In this document: piece after piece, positions 10,174 through 18,354 of the stretch | Layout of the letters: each line of letters starts with the position of its first letter | Numbering within the stretch: the first letter of the stretch is position 1 | Source of the DNA: Paenibacillus tianmuensis | GTDB taxonomy: Bacteria; Bacillota; Bacilli; Paenibacillales; NBRC-103111 | NCBI RefSeq assembly: GCF_900100345.1 | Contig: NZ_FMTT01000017.1 | Coordinates: 1-64,000 of the forward strand | Direction of reading: 5' to 3' | DNA length: 64,000 nt | Position numbers and translations under genes: made by a program | Notes under the pieces: generated by a model | Databases searched by the model: none | Told to the model about the DNA's origin: nothing | What the model saw: only the letters and a program-made list of their open reading frames with translations

Positions 10174-11300
10174 ACATATATAAAAGTCCGGTTACGGCGT
10201 TCCTGTTGTCGTTCATTCCCGGACTAGGCCACATATATATCGGACGCACGTTCCGGGGGTTAATGTACGGATTCGGATTTTTCGGCCTAGTGCTACTGAC
10301 TTTCGCTGTCGGTGTATTATCAGGGGAACGCAACGCGTTTCCCGTTATCTTACTTGCAGTCGCTGTAGCCGTTGTGAACGTCATTGATATGGTCTTAGTA
10401 TTGATCATCCGAAGCGGCCGTCCGCCTGCCGGCTGGCAGCCTACGGGCGGGGATGGCCAGCGTTATGGACCGGCAGATGGAAGTTACCGGTCTTGGGCGC
10501 AAGATGCCGCAGCTCCAATGAACGATCGTTTTCGCACCATTGTGCTTTCTTTCGTTCCGGGGCTCGGTCATCTTCACCTCGGGCTTATGCAGCGCGGGCT
10601 TGGCTTTATGGTCTTGTTCTTCGGACTGACGGTGATGATCTTCTTCCTCAGCGTCATTACGCACCGCGACGTATTTCTGGTATTCCTCGGCGCCCTGCCG
10701 GTCATTTGGCTGTACTGCATGTTCGACTGCGTGCAGCAGTATGGACGGAAGGAGCGGGGAGAGGCTCTAACAAACCTGACGATCTTTGAAGAATTTCAAG
10801 CGAGCCGGGAGTCTGGCAAGAAGAATAAAACGCTGGCTACGCTACTCTCGATTTTCCCCGGGGCGGGGCATATGTACTTGGGCTTGCAAAAGCGCGGCCT
10901 GCAGCTTATGGCAGCCTTTCTGCTCTGCATCTATATCATGGACGTGATGCGGCTGTCACTGTTCATGTTCCTGATTCCGATCCTGTGGTTTTTCAGCTTC
11001 TTCGACGCGCTGCAGATGGTATCCAAGAGCGGCCGCGAGGAATTGAGAGATGTGCCGATCGTTAACTGGCTCCTGCACCACCAGCGATGGCTAGGTTACG
11101 GATTGCTTGCGCTCGGGGTGTACTATTTGCTCGATCGCGTGCTGCTGAGTACACTGGGAATATGGCTTTCCGCAGAACAGCAGCAGCAGATCATGCGATG
11201 GTTCGGTCAGTATTTCCAAACGTTCGTCATCTCGGTGCTGCTGATCGGCGGGGGCATCCGGCTTCTGCTCGGAAATAAAAAGGGCAAAAGGGATCGCTAA
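10170..11300 (+). CDS. Polytopic membrane protein with three PGLGH-type repeats
   Basis: 376 residues, third gene of the sigma/anti-sigma operon, coupled by ATGA and with GGAGGT ahead. Three similar units each begin with a short helix, then SF-PG-GH and a -GL-R/K-RGL- segment: PGLGH at residues 17, 130 and PGAGH at 230. Each is followed by hydrophobic hairpins; at least eight membrane segments are predicted by eye. The repeat resembles TM2-like or DUF6677-like modules in style, but I cannot name the family. A further hydrophobic C-terminal pair ends in a Lys/Arg-rich tail. Likely a target or sensor partner of the sigma system; function unknown. Confidence 0.85.
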   Translation: MNIYKSPVTAFLLSFIPGLGHIYIGRTFRGLMYGFGFFGLVLLTFAVGVLSGERNAFPVILLAVAVAVVNVIDMVLVLIIRSGRPPAGWQPTGGDGQRYGPADGSYRSWAQDAAAPMNDRFRTIVLSFVPGLGHLHLGLMQRGLGFMVLFFGLTVMIFFLSVITHRDVFLVFLGALPVIWLYCMFDCVQQYGRKERGEALTNLTIFEEFQASRESGKKNKTLATLLSIFPGAGHMYLGLQKRGLQLMAAFLLCIYIMDVMRLSLFMFLIPILWFFSFFDALQMVSKSGREELRDVPIVNWLLHHQRWLGYGLLALGVYYLLDRVLLSTLGIWLSAEQQQQIMRWFGQYFQTFVISVLLIGGGIRLLLGNKKGKRDR

Positions 11301-11373
11301 TTAAATGGATATGAGCGTTACCGTGGTACTGCCGCGGGATAGGTATCGCAACCAGATTGAGGTCAACGGGTAA

Positions 11374-11407
11374 TCGAAAATGGGCCGTGTACTCACGGTC
11401 CATTTCG
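11374..11407. terminator. Bidirectional terminator
   Basis: AAATGGGCCGTG-TACT-CACGGTCCATTT lies between the convergent sigma operon and the acetyltransferase gene. A T-rich stretch follows it on the minus strand. Confidence 0.7.
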
Positions 11408-11428
11408 CATTGAGCCAGCGGCTGTTTT

Positions 11429-11911
11429 TTACGGGACCGATCGAAAGATTTGAATGGGTCCTTCCCAATCGTCTCTCGTCATCTCTTGATAGTTACTCTT
11501 CGAATATTCATCAATAATCCGTCTCCAGAACGTATGGGCCGGCACATTCTCCTCCATTTGCGCCACTTCCCATTGACCTGGAAACCGGTTAAACAAAGCA
11601 AAAGCCATTTCACGCCCGACCCCATATCGGCGGTATTTTTTCATAACAAAAAATTCGGCGACTGAATACACCCGCTCATCCGCCCCTAACTCCCGAATCA
11701 AGGCAAACCCGGCCAGCTTCCCGTCCACATGAACAAGGAAAGGATGTCTTCCTTCCTCCGTCCAATAATGATCAAGGTACGGATATTCGAATAGTCCGTG
11801 CTCGTTTACGTCTTCCGGATCGAATTCGGTAAAATCATATTTGTACAGCTCCAGCAAATTACGCATGACGGATTTTTGCTCCGCCGCTGCTTTCGAAACG
11901 ACAATTTCCAT
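11429..11911 (-). CDS. GNAT-family N-acetyltransferase
   Basis: 160-residue acetyl-CoA-dependent acetyltransferase of unknown substrate. The acetyl-CoA-binding motif A is clear: EFFVMKKYRRYGVGREMAFA carries the R/Q-x2-G-x-G/A pattern as RRYGVG. Beta strands surround it (HPFLVHVDGKLAGFALIREL), and the C-terminal NVPAHTFWRRIIDEY motif is typical. ATG 11911 has AAAAGGAGAG upstream on the minus strand; an in-frame ATG at 11932 lies ahead of that site and is less likely. Single gene, no operon partner. Confidence 0.9.
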   Translation of the reverse strand: MEIVVSKAAAEQKSVMRNLLELYKYDFTEFDPEDVNEHGLFEYPYLDHYWTEEGRHPFLVHVDGKLAGFALIRELGADERVYSVAEFFVMKKYRRYGVGREMAFALFNRFPGQWEVAQMEENVPAHTFWRRIIDEYSKSNYQEMTRDDWEGPIQIFRSVP

Positions 11912-12046
11912 CTCGGCTCTCCTTTTCCACAATCATGTAGCATTCGTTTTTTATTATACATTGACGGTATGGAAAGTACGACTAGTCCGGGCCACGTTGG
12001 AAGGGATGAATTATGCAAGACTTCTTGTGTAGGTTTTTCGTCGAAG

Positions 12047-12081
12047 AAAATAAAAAAATTGCGGTCGATTTGACCGCAATT
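12047..12081 (-). terminator. tRNA-Pro terminator
   Basis: Minus strand AATTGCGGTC-AAATC-GACCGCAATT followed by TTTTTATTTTC. Confidence 0.92.
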
Positions 12082-12096
12082 CTTGTCTTAAAAGTA

Positions 12097-12170
12097 TCGA
12101 GACGACAGGATTTGAACCTGCGACCTCTTGGTCCCGAACCAAGCGCTCTACCAAGCTGAGCCACGTCTCG
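12097..12170 (-). tRNA. tRNA-Pro (anticodon CGG)
   Basis: Minus strand: acceptor CGAGACG with CGTCTCG, discriminator A. The anticodon stem CTTGG/CCAAG encloses TTCGGGA, giving anticodon CGG. CCA is not encoded. 74 nt. Confidence 0.95.
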
Positions 12171-12198
12171 TCGGTGTGCCTTAGCACGAAGCTTTTTT

Positions 12199-12227
12199 AT
12201 TCTACCACCGTCCTAAGAAAATGTAAA
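12199..12227 (-). promoter_or_regulatory. tRNA-Pro promoter
   Basis: Minus strand: TTTACA (12227-12222), 17 bp, TAGAAT (12204-12199), 28 bases ahead of the tRNA. Confidence 0.7.
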
Positions 12228-12285
12228 GAGGACGGCCTCTTTTTTGCCGTCACAAATTGCGGCAGCTTGATGTAGAAGCCGGCGT

Positions 12286-12759
12286 TTACTCTTTTCCCCG
12301 CAGCTTGCGGAAAAACTGCGTCAGCATCGTTCCGCATTCCTGCTGCATCACGCCGCCGATTACCTCGACCCGATGATTGAACCGGTCTTCTTGGAGCAGA
12401 TTCATCAGCGTGCCTGCGCAGCCGGCCTTCGGGTCCGGGGTACCGAAGACGACTTGGCTGATTCGGGCTTGCACGATCGCACCCGCGCACATCGGACAAG
12501 GCTCCAATGTAACATAGAGCCGGCAGTTCAGCAGACGCCAGGCACCTAGATGTTCGCTCGCTTGCTTAATCGCGATCAGTTCGGCATGCGCCAGCGGGTC
12601 CCGCGTCGTTTCGCGGACATTGTGGCCGCGGCCAATGATCTCGTCGCCGAGCACAACGACTGCCCCGATCGGCACTTCGCGTATCGCTTCCGCCTTATGG
12701 GCTTCTTCGATCGCGGCTTTCATAAAAGGCAAATGTTCTTCCCATAATGCTGCGGACAA
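12286..12759 (-). CDS. tadA: tRNA-specific adenosine deaminase
   Basis: Converts A34 of tRNA-Arg(ACG) to inosine; zinc-dependent member of the cytidine deaminase superfamily. Zinc ligands and the proton-shuttle Glu are present as HAE (LAHAELIAI) and PCPMC (LEPCPMCAGA). The family's GTLMNLLQEDRFNH segment is intact. I start it at TTG 12759, six bases after GAGGTG on the minus strand, giving 157 aa and an N-terminus like B. subtilis TadA. In-frame ATG starts further up (to 12861) would read through a DnaA-box region. The 5' side of the gene is the DnaA-box cluster at 12825-12958. Confidence 0.95.
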   Translation of the reverse strand: MSAALWEEHLPFMKAAIEEAHKAEAIREVPIGAVVVLGDEIIGRGHNVRETTRDPLAHAELIAIKQASEHLGAWRLLNCRLYVTLEPCPMCAGAIVQARISQVVFGTPDPKAGCAGTLMNLLQEDRFNHRVEVIGGVMQQECGTMLTQFFRKLRGKE

Positions 12760-12824
12760 GCTGGACACCTCGATTATCGTAATTGCACAATGTGTTCTCG
12801 AACAAATATTCGTTGTTAACACAC

Positions 12825-12958
12825 TGTGGATAAATTTGTGGATAACAAGTGTTATTTTCAATTCATTGTAGATAATCCGAGTCGAAATAGCAAGGAATAA
12901 TACGAATTTTGAAGTTATCCACAGGCCGTTGAAGATGTGAATAGCAAAGTTATCCCCA
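12825..12958. promoter_or_regulatory. DnaA-box cluster
   Basis: TGTGGATAA at 12825-12833 and 12837-12845 (minus orientation), TTATCCACA at 12915-12923 and TTATCCCCA at 12950-12958 (plus). Three match the DnaA consensus TTATNCACA exactly and one has a single change. All lie in an AT-rich gene-free stretch upstream of tadA. Such clusters bind the replication initiator away from oriC in Bacillus (known); binding here is inferred. Confidence 0.7.
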
Positions 12959-13093
12959 TTGTGAATTATTAAGAAAAAATGAATTTTGGCGATGATGATT
13001 GGGGATCGGCACTAAATATAGTATCGATTAGGTAAATTGTCCTATAATTGATTGATTTGACATATACGATAATGATAATAAAGTATTGCAATC

Positions 13094-13236
13094 ATTCGTT
13101 CATGGCAAACCTGCCGAAAGGCAGCGACGCAAAGCTTAGGGTCTAAGGTTCGCAGACGGACTACGACAGCCTGGCCGCCGAAAAGATGCGGAATTCGCCG
13201 GCTGTTTCTTCTGTTACGGGGGGAGGCGGCCTTTTT
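13094..13236 (+). ncRNA. Cyclic-di-GMP-I (GEMM) riboswitch with terminator platform
   Basis: The aptamer core shows the class hallmarks. GGCAAACC begins at 13104, followed by a GCC-GAAA-GGC hairpin with GNRA tetraloop, then GACGCAAAGC (13126-13135), a second stem containing TCTAAGG, and ACGACAGCCTGG (13163-13174). Downstream, GGCCGCC (13173-13179) can pair with GGCGGCC (13225-13231), which is followed by TTTTT: an intrinsic terminator overlapping the aptamer's 3' edge. The controlled gene is a PilZ-domain protein, itself a likely c-di-GMP receptor. TTGACA at 13057-13062 may be the -35; no good -10 was found. Confidence 0.87.
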
Positions 13237-13280
13237 GCGCCAAGGACATCACTAAAAAACCAAGGATGGTGACGTAGCGG

Positions 13281-13967
13281 ATGAACACACCGGCTGTTTC
13301 CCGCAAGCATCTTGACAATTCTAAAGAAAGACACCGCAGCTCGGGAACGGTTATGCTGAACAGCCGAATTGTAGTGGAGAAAGAGAAATTTGTATCCACC
13401 GGGATATTGACGTACGTCGAAGGGGATATTCTCGAAATCGAAATGTCGGAGTACAAAGCGTTCGAATTGGGGGATGCGGTCAAGCTGACGATTTATTCGC
13501 CGGGCGGCTTTTACCCGTTCGAGTCGACGGTCGTTGCCAAGGATCAGGGCGTGGTCATGGTCCTTATTCCACCCCAGCATCAGAACCGGTTCGCGGAAAA
13601 GCGCGAGCATCCCCGGGTCCAGGTGAATCAAAAGGGCGCTCTCGTTTCGTATCGCAACGAGGACGGTTCCTGGCAGGTACCGGAGGGGCAGATTCCGCTT
13701 ACCGTTAAAAACATCAGCCTCAGCGGGGTAGGTTTTATCATTGAAGAGCCTGTTGAGCTGGATCGGGACGCGCTGGTGCAGCTGCATCTCGACCTTGGCT
13801 TCGCGATGCACTGCCGTGCGGAAATTATACGAACGGAGCCGGTGGAGTTCGGCTGCTACTACGGGGCCCATTTCGACGAGCTGGCCGCGGATAAGGCCAA
13901 TTCGCTGCGCGCATTCATTCTGAAAAAACAGGTGGAGACGCATTTTGCGCAGAAACGGGAAGAGTAA
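13281..13967 (+). CDS. PilZ-domain protein (YcgR/YpfB-like), probable c-di-GMP receptor
   Basis: 228 residues in two domains. The N-terminal half (about 25-105) is a beta-rich YcgR-N-like domain. The C-terminal PilZ domain has the two ligand motifs: RxxxR as REHPR (within FAEKREHPRVQV) and the second as NISLSG (D/NxSxxG). These bind cyclic-di-GMP in the family; such proteins often brake flagellar motors or tune secretion or matrix synthesis. No membrane segment is present. ATG 13281 has GGATGGTGA upstream. It follows a c-di-GMP-I riboswitch, so both its synthesis and its activity probably respond to the same second messenger. The amidase gene follows about 90 bases later. Confidence 0.9.
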   Translation: MNTPAVSRKHLDNSKERHRSSGTVMLNSRIVVEKEKFVSTGILTYVEGDILEIEMSEYKAFELGDAVKLTIYSPGGFYPFESTVVAKDQGVVMVLIPPQHQNRFAEKREHPRVQVNQKGALVSYRNEDGSWQVPEGQIPLTVKNISLSGVGFIIEEPVELDRDALVQLHLDLGFAMHCRAEIIRTEPVEFGCYYGAHFDELAADKANSLRAFILKKQVETHFAQKREE

Positions 13968-14059
13968 AAAAAGGGCGCAGCCTTCATCGACAAACGCGTC
14001 TGACCGGATAAGGACTTGGAGCATATCTTAAAGATAAAAGCTTCGAGGTGGTGATCAGC

Positions 14060-14779
14060 GTGGCGTTTACGATGAAATACGAGATCGTTCCCCGGTATTT
14101 GACGGGGCCGAGCCAACGCCGTCCGGTTCTTGCTCTGGACCCGTGCCGCTTCATGGTGGCGCACGATACGGGCAATCCCGGTGCGACGGCTGCATCCAAC
14201 GTAGCGTATTACGAACAGACCCGAAACGACATATCAGCTTCGGCGCATTTGTTTGCGGACGACCGAGAGATTATCGAGTGCATCCCGTTTTTGACGGGGG
14301 CTCCGGAGAAGGCGTATCACGTTGTGTATAACGTAACGACGGACAACACCCGTTACGGGGTGGATGCCAACGATGCGGCCGGTGCGGTCGAGCTCTGCTA
14401 CGGCGGAAGCATCGATCTGGGCGAAGCGTACAAAAGATACGTTTGGGTACTGGCGTATGCCTGCTACCGGTACGGCCTGAATCCGGAGACGGACATTGCC
14501 GGTCATTACATGCTTGATCCGGCACGGCGCACGGACCCCAAGGAGCCGCTGAGACTGCTTGGCAAGTCGTTTGACGATTTGCTGCAGGACGTGGCGAACG
14601 AGTACGCTTCCAGCGTTACGCCGGACCCGCCGGATACGCTTCTTAGCGTGGAGGATGCGAATAACCTGATCCGTTTTTTGTCTGCGTCGTATTTGGCAAT
14701 TGACGATGCGGAAGGTCAGGCGGAATTTCACCGGCTGGCGAACGAGCTCAGAAAGGCTTCCGGTCAACCGGAAGAGTAG
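14060..14779 (+). CDS. N-acetylmuramoyl-L-alanine amidase (Amidase_2 type)
   Basis: 239 residues. Residues 1-170 form the zinc amidase domain that cleaves the bond between MurNAc and L-Ala in peptidoglycan. Likely zinc ligands are His in MVAHDTGNPG, His in EKAYHVVYN or nearby, and the C-terminal pair in AGHYMLDPARRTDPKEP. No signal peptide is seen, so it may act during lysis, spore development or as a phage-derived enzyme; a trailing helical region (DANNLIRFLSASYLAID) may be a substrate-binding or attachment segment. GTG 14060 follows GAGGTGG (14045-14051). It ends at a terminator and may be co-transcribed with the riboswitch-controlled PilZ gene. Confidence 0.9.
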   Translation: MAFTMKYEIVPRYLTGPSQRRPVLALDPCRFMVAHDTGNPGATAASNVAYYEQTRNDISASAHLFADDREIIECIPFLTGAPEKAYHVVYNVTTDNTRYGVDANDAAGAVELCYGGSIDLGEAYKRYVWVLAYACYRYGLNPETDIAGHYMLDPARRTDPKEPLRLLGKSFDDLLQDVANEYASSVTPDPPDTLLSVEDANNLIRFLSASYLAIDDAEGQAEFHRLANELRKASGQPEE

Positions 14780-14818
14780 GCTGCATACGAGAGAAACGAA
14801 GACAGTATGCGAATAGAG

Positions 14819-14851
14819 CCGGCCTTGCGGAACGCGAAGCCGGTATTTTTT
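14819..14851 (+). terminator. Terminator after the amidase gene
   Basis: CCGGCCTTGCG pairs with CGCGAAGCCGG (one mismatch), followed by TATTTTTT. Confidence 0.85.
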
Positions 14852-14867
14852 GCTGTGCGGGCATGAG

Positions 14868-14897
14868 GTGACACAAAGGCCGGTTTTGTAGTATAAT
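14868..14897 (+). promoter_or_regulatory. ychF promoter
   Basis: GTGACA (14868-14873), 18 bp, TATAAT (14892-14897), 49 bases ahead of ychF. Confidence 0.65.
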
Positions 14898-14946
14898 TTT
14901 AAGTTAGGAATTTGCTTAGAAATACACTGAAGGAGTTGTCCTTTTC

Positions 14947-16047
14947 ATGGCATTGAAAGCAGGGATCGTCGGACTGCCGAACGTTGGCAAATCTACGTTA
15001 TTTAACGCGATTACGCAAGCCGGTGCGGAGTCGGCGAACTACCCGTTTTGTACTATAGATCCGAACGTCGGTGTCGTCGAGGTGCCGGACGAGCGTCTTG
15101 ACCGGTTGGCCGAGATCGTGAATCCGAATCGCATCGTGCCGACGGCATTCGAATTCGTCGATATTGCGGGCCTGGTCAAAGGCGCCAGCAAAGGCGAAGG
15201 ACTGGGCAATAAATTTTTGGCGCACATCCGTGAGGTGGATGCGATCGTTCACGTCGTGCGCTGTTTCCAGGACGAGAACATTACCCACGTTTCGGGCACG
15301 GTCGATCCGATCAGCGATATCGAGACAATTAACCTCGAGCTGATTTTGGCGGACGTGGATTCCGTCGATAAGCGCATTGATCGCTCCCGCAAAAACATGA
15401 AGGGCGGCGACAAAAAGTACACGCAAGAGGTCGAAACGCTCGAACGGATCAAAGAAGCGCTCTACAACGATAAACCAGCGCGCAGCGTGGAGCTCAGCGA
15501 CGAAGAGAAGCTGTTGATCCGCGATCTGCATCTGCTGACGATGAAGCCGGTGCTGTACGCGGCCAATGTGAGCGAATCGGAAGTGGCCGATGCCGAGGGC
15601 AATCCGTACGTGCAGAAGGTACGCGAATACGCGGTGCAGGAAGGCGCGGAAGTCGTGCCGATCAGCGCGAAGGTTGAATCGGAGATCGCGGAGCTGGAAG
15701 GCGAAGACAAGGCGATGTTCCTTGAGGAGCTGGGGCTGCAGGAATCCGGCTTGAATCGGCTGATTAAAGCGGCTTACAAGCTGCTTGGCTTGTATACGTA
15801 TTTTACGGCTGGCGTTCAGGAAGTTCGAGCTTGGACGATTCGCATGGGTACGAAAGCCCCGCAAGCGGCGGCGGTGATTCATACGGACTTCGAACGTGGC
15901 TTTATTCGGGCAGAGGTCGTTGGCTATGAAGATTTGATTGGGTCCGGTTCGATGAATGCGGCGAAAGAAAAAGGACAGCTGCGTCTGGAAGGCAAGGAAT
16001 ATGTCGTTCAGGACGGCGACGTCATGCACTTCCGTTTCAACGTATAG
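14947..16047 (+). CDS. ychF: Redox-regulated ATPase YchF
   Basis: Obg-family P-loop protein associated with ribosomes and oxidative stress; unlike other Obg proteins it prefers ATP. G1 is GLPNVGKST near residue 8, and switch/G3 is [16 protein letters not shown]. The base-specificity motif is NVSE (in YAANVSESE) rather than NKxD, which explains ATP preference. The C-terminal TGS domain is present ([18 protein letters not shown] segment near 315). 366 aa, normal length. GAAGGAG (14930-14936) precedes the ATG. Monocistronic by promoter and spacing. Confidence 0.97.
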   Translation: MALKAGIVGLPNVGKSTLFNAITQAGAESANYPFCTIDPNVGVVEVPDERLDRLAEIVNPNRIVPTAFEFVDIAGLVKGASKGEGLGNKFLAHIREVDAIVHVVRCFQDENITHVSGTVDPISDIETINLELILADVDSVDKRIDRSRKNMKGGDKKYTQEVETLERIKEALYNDKPARSVELSDEEKLLIRDLHLLTMKPVLYAANVSESEVADAEGNPYVQKVREYAVQEGAEVVPISAKVESEIAELEGEDKAMFLEELGLQESGLNRLIKAAYKLLGLYTYFTAGVQEVRAWTIRMGTKAPQAAAVIHTDFERGFIRAEVVGYEDLIGSGSMNAAKEKGQLRLEGKEYVVQDGDVMHFRFNV

Positions 16048-16222
16048 CGAGGCTGGGCTGAGGGACTTGGGGGACCGTCTTTCGCTTCGGCCGCGCGATT
16101 CGCGGTGAAACGGAGAGAGGAGCAGCAGCCGGGAGAGAAGGCTGTGGGCTCCACGGGAGCTGCAAAGGAACCGGAACGGGTAAACTTACGAAAAAACGGA
16201 ACAAAAGAAAGGGTGAATGACG

Positions 16223-17302
16223 ATGCTGGACCGGCTTCAAGCCTTGGCTGACCGTTATGAAAAGTTGAGTGAGCTGCTGTGCGACCCGGATGTTGCGGGG
16301 GACGCGAAGAAGCTGCGGGAATATTCCAAAGAGCAGTCCGATCTGCAGGAGACGTACGACGCCTATATGGAGTATAAAAGCGTCTCCGAGCAATACGAAG
16401 CGGCGCGGGCGATGCAGAACGAAAAGCTTGACGACGAAATGAAGGAGCTCGTTAAGATGGAGCTTGACGAGCTATCGGAGCGCAAAACGGAGCTTGAGGA
16501 ACGCATTAAGGTTCTCATGATGCCGAAGGACCCGAACGATGACAAGAACGTCATCGTGGAAATCCGCGGCGCGGCCGGCGGGGACGAGGCGGCTCTGTTT
16601 GCGGCCGACCTGTACCGGATGTACTCCAAGTTTGCCGATGCGCAGGGCTGGCGTACGGAAGTGATGGACGTCAACACGAACGATCTCGGTGGCTTCAAAG
16701 AGATCATTTTCATGGTGAACGGTAAGGGCGCTTTCAGCAAGCTGAAGTTCGAGAGCGGGGCGCACCGCGTGCAGCGCATTCCGACGACGGAGTCGGGTGG
16801 GCGCATCCATACGTCGACGTCGACGGTAGCGGTTATGCCGGAAATGGAAGACTTTGACATCGAGATCAACGATTCGGACATTCGCGTCGACACGTTCTGT
16901 TCGAGCGGCGCGGGCGGACAGTCCGTCAATACGACGAAATCCGCCGTTCGGGTGACACACGTTCCGACCGGGATCGTGGCGACGTGTCAGGACGGCAAAT
17001 CGCAAAACTCGAACAAAGAGAAGGCGCTGCAGGTGCTGCGCGCGCGGATTTACGACAAGATGCAGCAGGAAGAGATGGAAAAGTACGGTGCCGAGCGGAA
17101 GAGCAAGGTCGGCACGGGCGACCGCTCGGAGCGGATCCGTACGTACAACTTCCCGCAAAGTCGGGTGACCGATCACCGCATCGGCTTGACGCTGCACCGG
17201 CTGGACGCCGTGTTGAACGGCGATATGGACGAGATCATTTCATCGCTGACGATTGCCTCGCAAACCGAGCAGATGGAAAAAGGAGAATACGCCGGTGCGT
17301 GA
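16223..17302 (+). CDS. prfA: Peptide chain release factor 1
   Basis: Recognises UAA and UAG and triggers peptide release. The 359-residue protein has the GGQ loop ([17 protein letters not shown]) for hydrolysis and the RF1-type specificity tripeptide P-T-T in [16 protein letters not shown]. Two start codons fit, 16217 and 16223. I prefer ATG 16223, which matches the usual MLDRL N-terminus and is better spaced from GGGTGA (16211-16216). The last 8 bases overlap prmC, which encodes the methyltransferase acting on this GGQ glutamine. The 175 bases upstream (16048-16222) hold no gene. Confidence 0.97.
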   Translation: MLDRLQALADRYEKLSELLCDPDVAGDAKKLREYSKEQSDLQETYDAYMEYKSVSEQYEAARAMQNEKLDDEMKELVKMELDELSERKTELEERIKVLMMPKDPNDDKNVIVEIRGAAGGDEAALFAADLYRMYSKFADAQGWRTEVMDVNTNDLGGFKEIIFMVNGKGAFSKLKFESGAHRVQRIPTTESGGRIHTSTSTVAVMPEMEDFDIEINDSDIRVDTFCSSGAGGQSVNTTKSAVRVTHVPTGIVATCQDGKSQNSNKEKALQVLRARIYDKMQQEEMEKYGAERKSKVGTGDRSERIRTYNFPQSRVTDHRIGLTLHRLDAVLNGDMDEIISSLTIASQTEQMEKGEYAGA

Positions 17303-18212
17303 CGAGCGGCGGATAACGATACGTGAAGCCTATGCCGAGGCTTCTTCTTTTTTGCGGCAGCGCGGGGTGCGGGAGCCGGAGGCGAATGCCGGGCGGCTGC
17401 TGGAGCACCTGCTGGGCGAGAGCCGCAGCGGGCTTCTGCTGCGCTGGCCGGAGCCGTTCCCGCAGGAGCGGGAGGCGGACTGGCAGCGGCTGCTGGAGCG
17501 CAAAGCGAGCGGCGAGCCGGTGCAGTACATCATCGGGGAGCAGGAGTTCTACGGGCTCCCCTTTACGGTGACGCCAGCGGTGCTCATCCCGCGGCCGGAG
17601 ACGGAGCTGCTGGTCGAGCAGGTGGTCCGGCTCGGGCGGCAGCTCTTTGGCGAGGCCGCGGGCGGGCCGGGCGCCGGAGGTGTGGCTTCGCCGACGATCG
17701 CAGACGTCGGCACTGGCAGCGGCGCGATCGCGGTGAGCCTCGCGGTGCTGTGCCCGTCGTGGCGCGTGACGGCGTCGGACATCGCGCCGGACGCGCTGGC
17801 GGTGGCGCGAGCGAACGCCGAGCGCAACGGAGTGGCCGGACGGGTCGCCTTTGTGGAAGGGGACCTGCTCGGCCCGTGGATCGAGCGCGGCGAGCGGCTC
17901 GATCTGGTGGTGTCCAATCCGCCGTACATTCCGGAGGCGGATGAGGCGGGGCTGCAGCCCGAGGTGCGGCTGTTCGAGCCGCGGACGGCGCTGTACGGCG
18001 GAGCGGACGGGCTGGAACCGTACCGCCGCCTGACGGCGCAGCTGGGCGAGCTTCCGGCGCTGCCCGCGCTGGTCGGCTTCGAGGTCGGCCAAGGGCAGGC
18101 GGACGAGGTACGCCGTTTGCTGGAGCGGGCGGCCGATTGGGATGAGGTGCGGATCGTGCCGGATTTGGCCGGGATCGACCGGCATGTGATCGCTTATCGA
18201 AGAAAGGATTGA
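17295..18212 (+). CDS. prmC: Release factor glutamine methyltransferase (HemK/PrmC)
   Basis: Uses S-adenosylmethionine to N5-methylate the GGQ glutamine of release factors. 305 residues: an N-terminal helical release-factor-binding domain (1-90), then a Rossmann methyltransferase domain. SAM motif I is [16 protein letters not shown], and the catalytic NPPY is in [16 protein letters not shown] 17295 follows AAAAGGAG (17278-17285) inside the end of prfA, so translation is coupled. The gene is conspicuously GC-rich compared with neighbours (48 of 60 bases are G/C at 17761-17820), although its product and context are normal. Confidence 0.96.
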   Translation: MRDERRITIREAYAEASSFLRQRGVREPEANAGRLLEHLLGESRSGLLLRWPEPFPQEREADWQRLLERKASGEPVQYIIGEQEFYGLPFTVTPAVLIPRPETELLVEQVVRLGRQLFGEAAGGPGAGGVASPTIADVGTGSGAIAVSLAVLCPSWRVTASDIAPDALAVARANAERNGVAGRVAFVEGDLLGPWIERGERLDLVVSNPPYIPEADEAGLQPEVRLFEPRTALYGGADGLEPYRRLTAQLGELPALPALVGFEVGQGQADEVRRLLERAADWDEVRIVPDLAGIDRHVIAYRRKD

Positions 18213-18284
18213 GCCTGAGGACAGGCAGGCTGGGCCTCCAACCGCTATACAAACACAGCGTGCGGAACTTTATTTTCCGGCCGA

Positions 18285-18313
18285 GTATAAACTCTCTCAA
18301 ACCCGAGCATACT
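18285..18313 (+). promoter_or_regulatory. spoIIR sigma-F-type promoter
   Basis: GTATA (18285-18289), 15 bp, GAGCATACT (18305-18313), close to the sigma-F pattern GywTA and GGnnAnAnT. spoIIR is sigma-F-dependent in B. subtilis (known). Confidence 0.6.
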
Positions 18314-18354
18314 GACAACTAGAAATGCTAGAGTTCGAGAGGGGCTGTTCGGAG

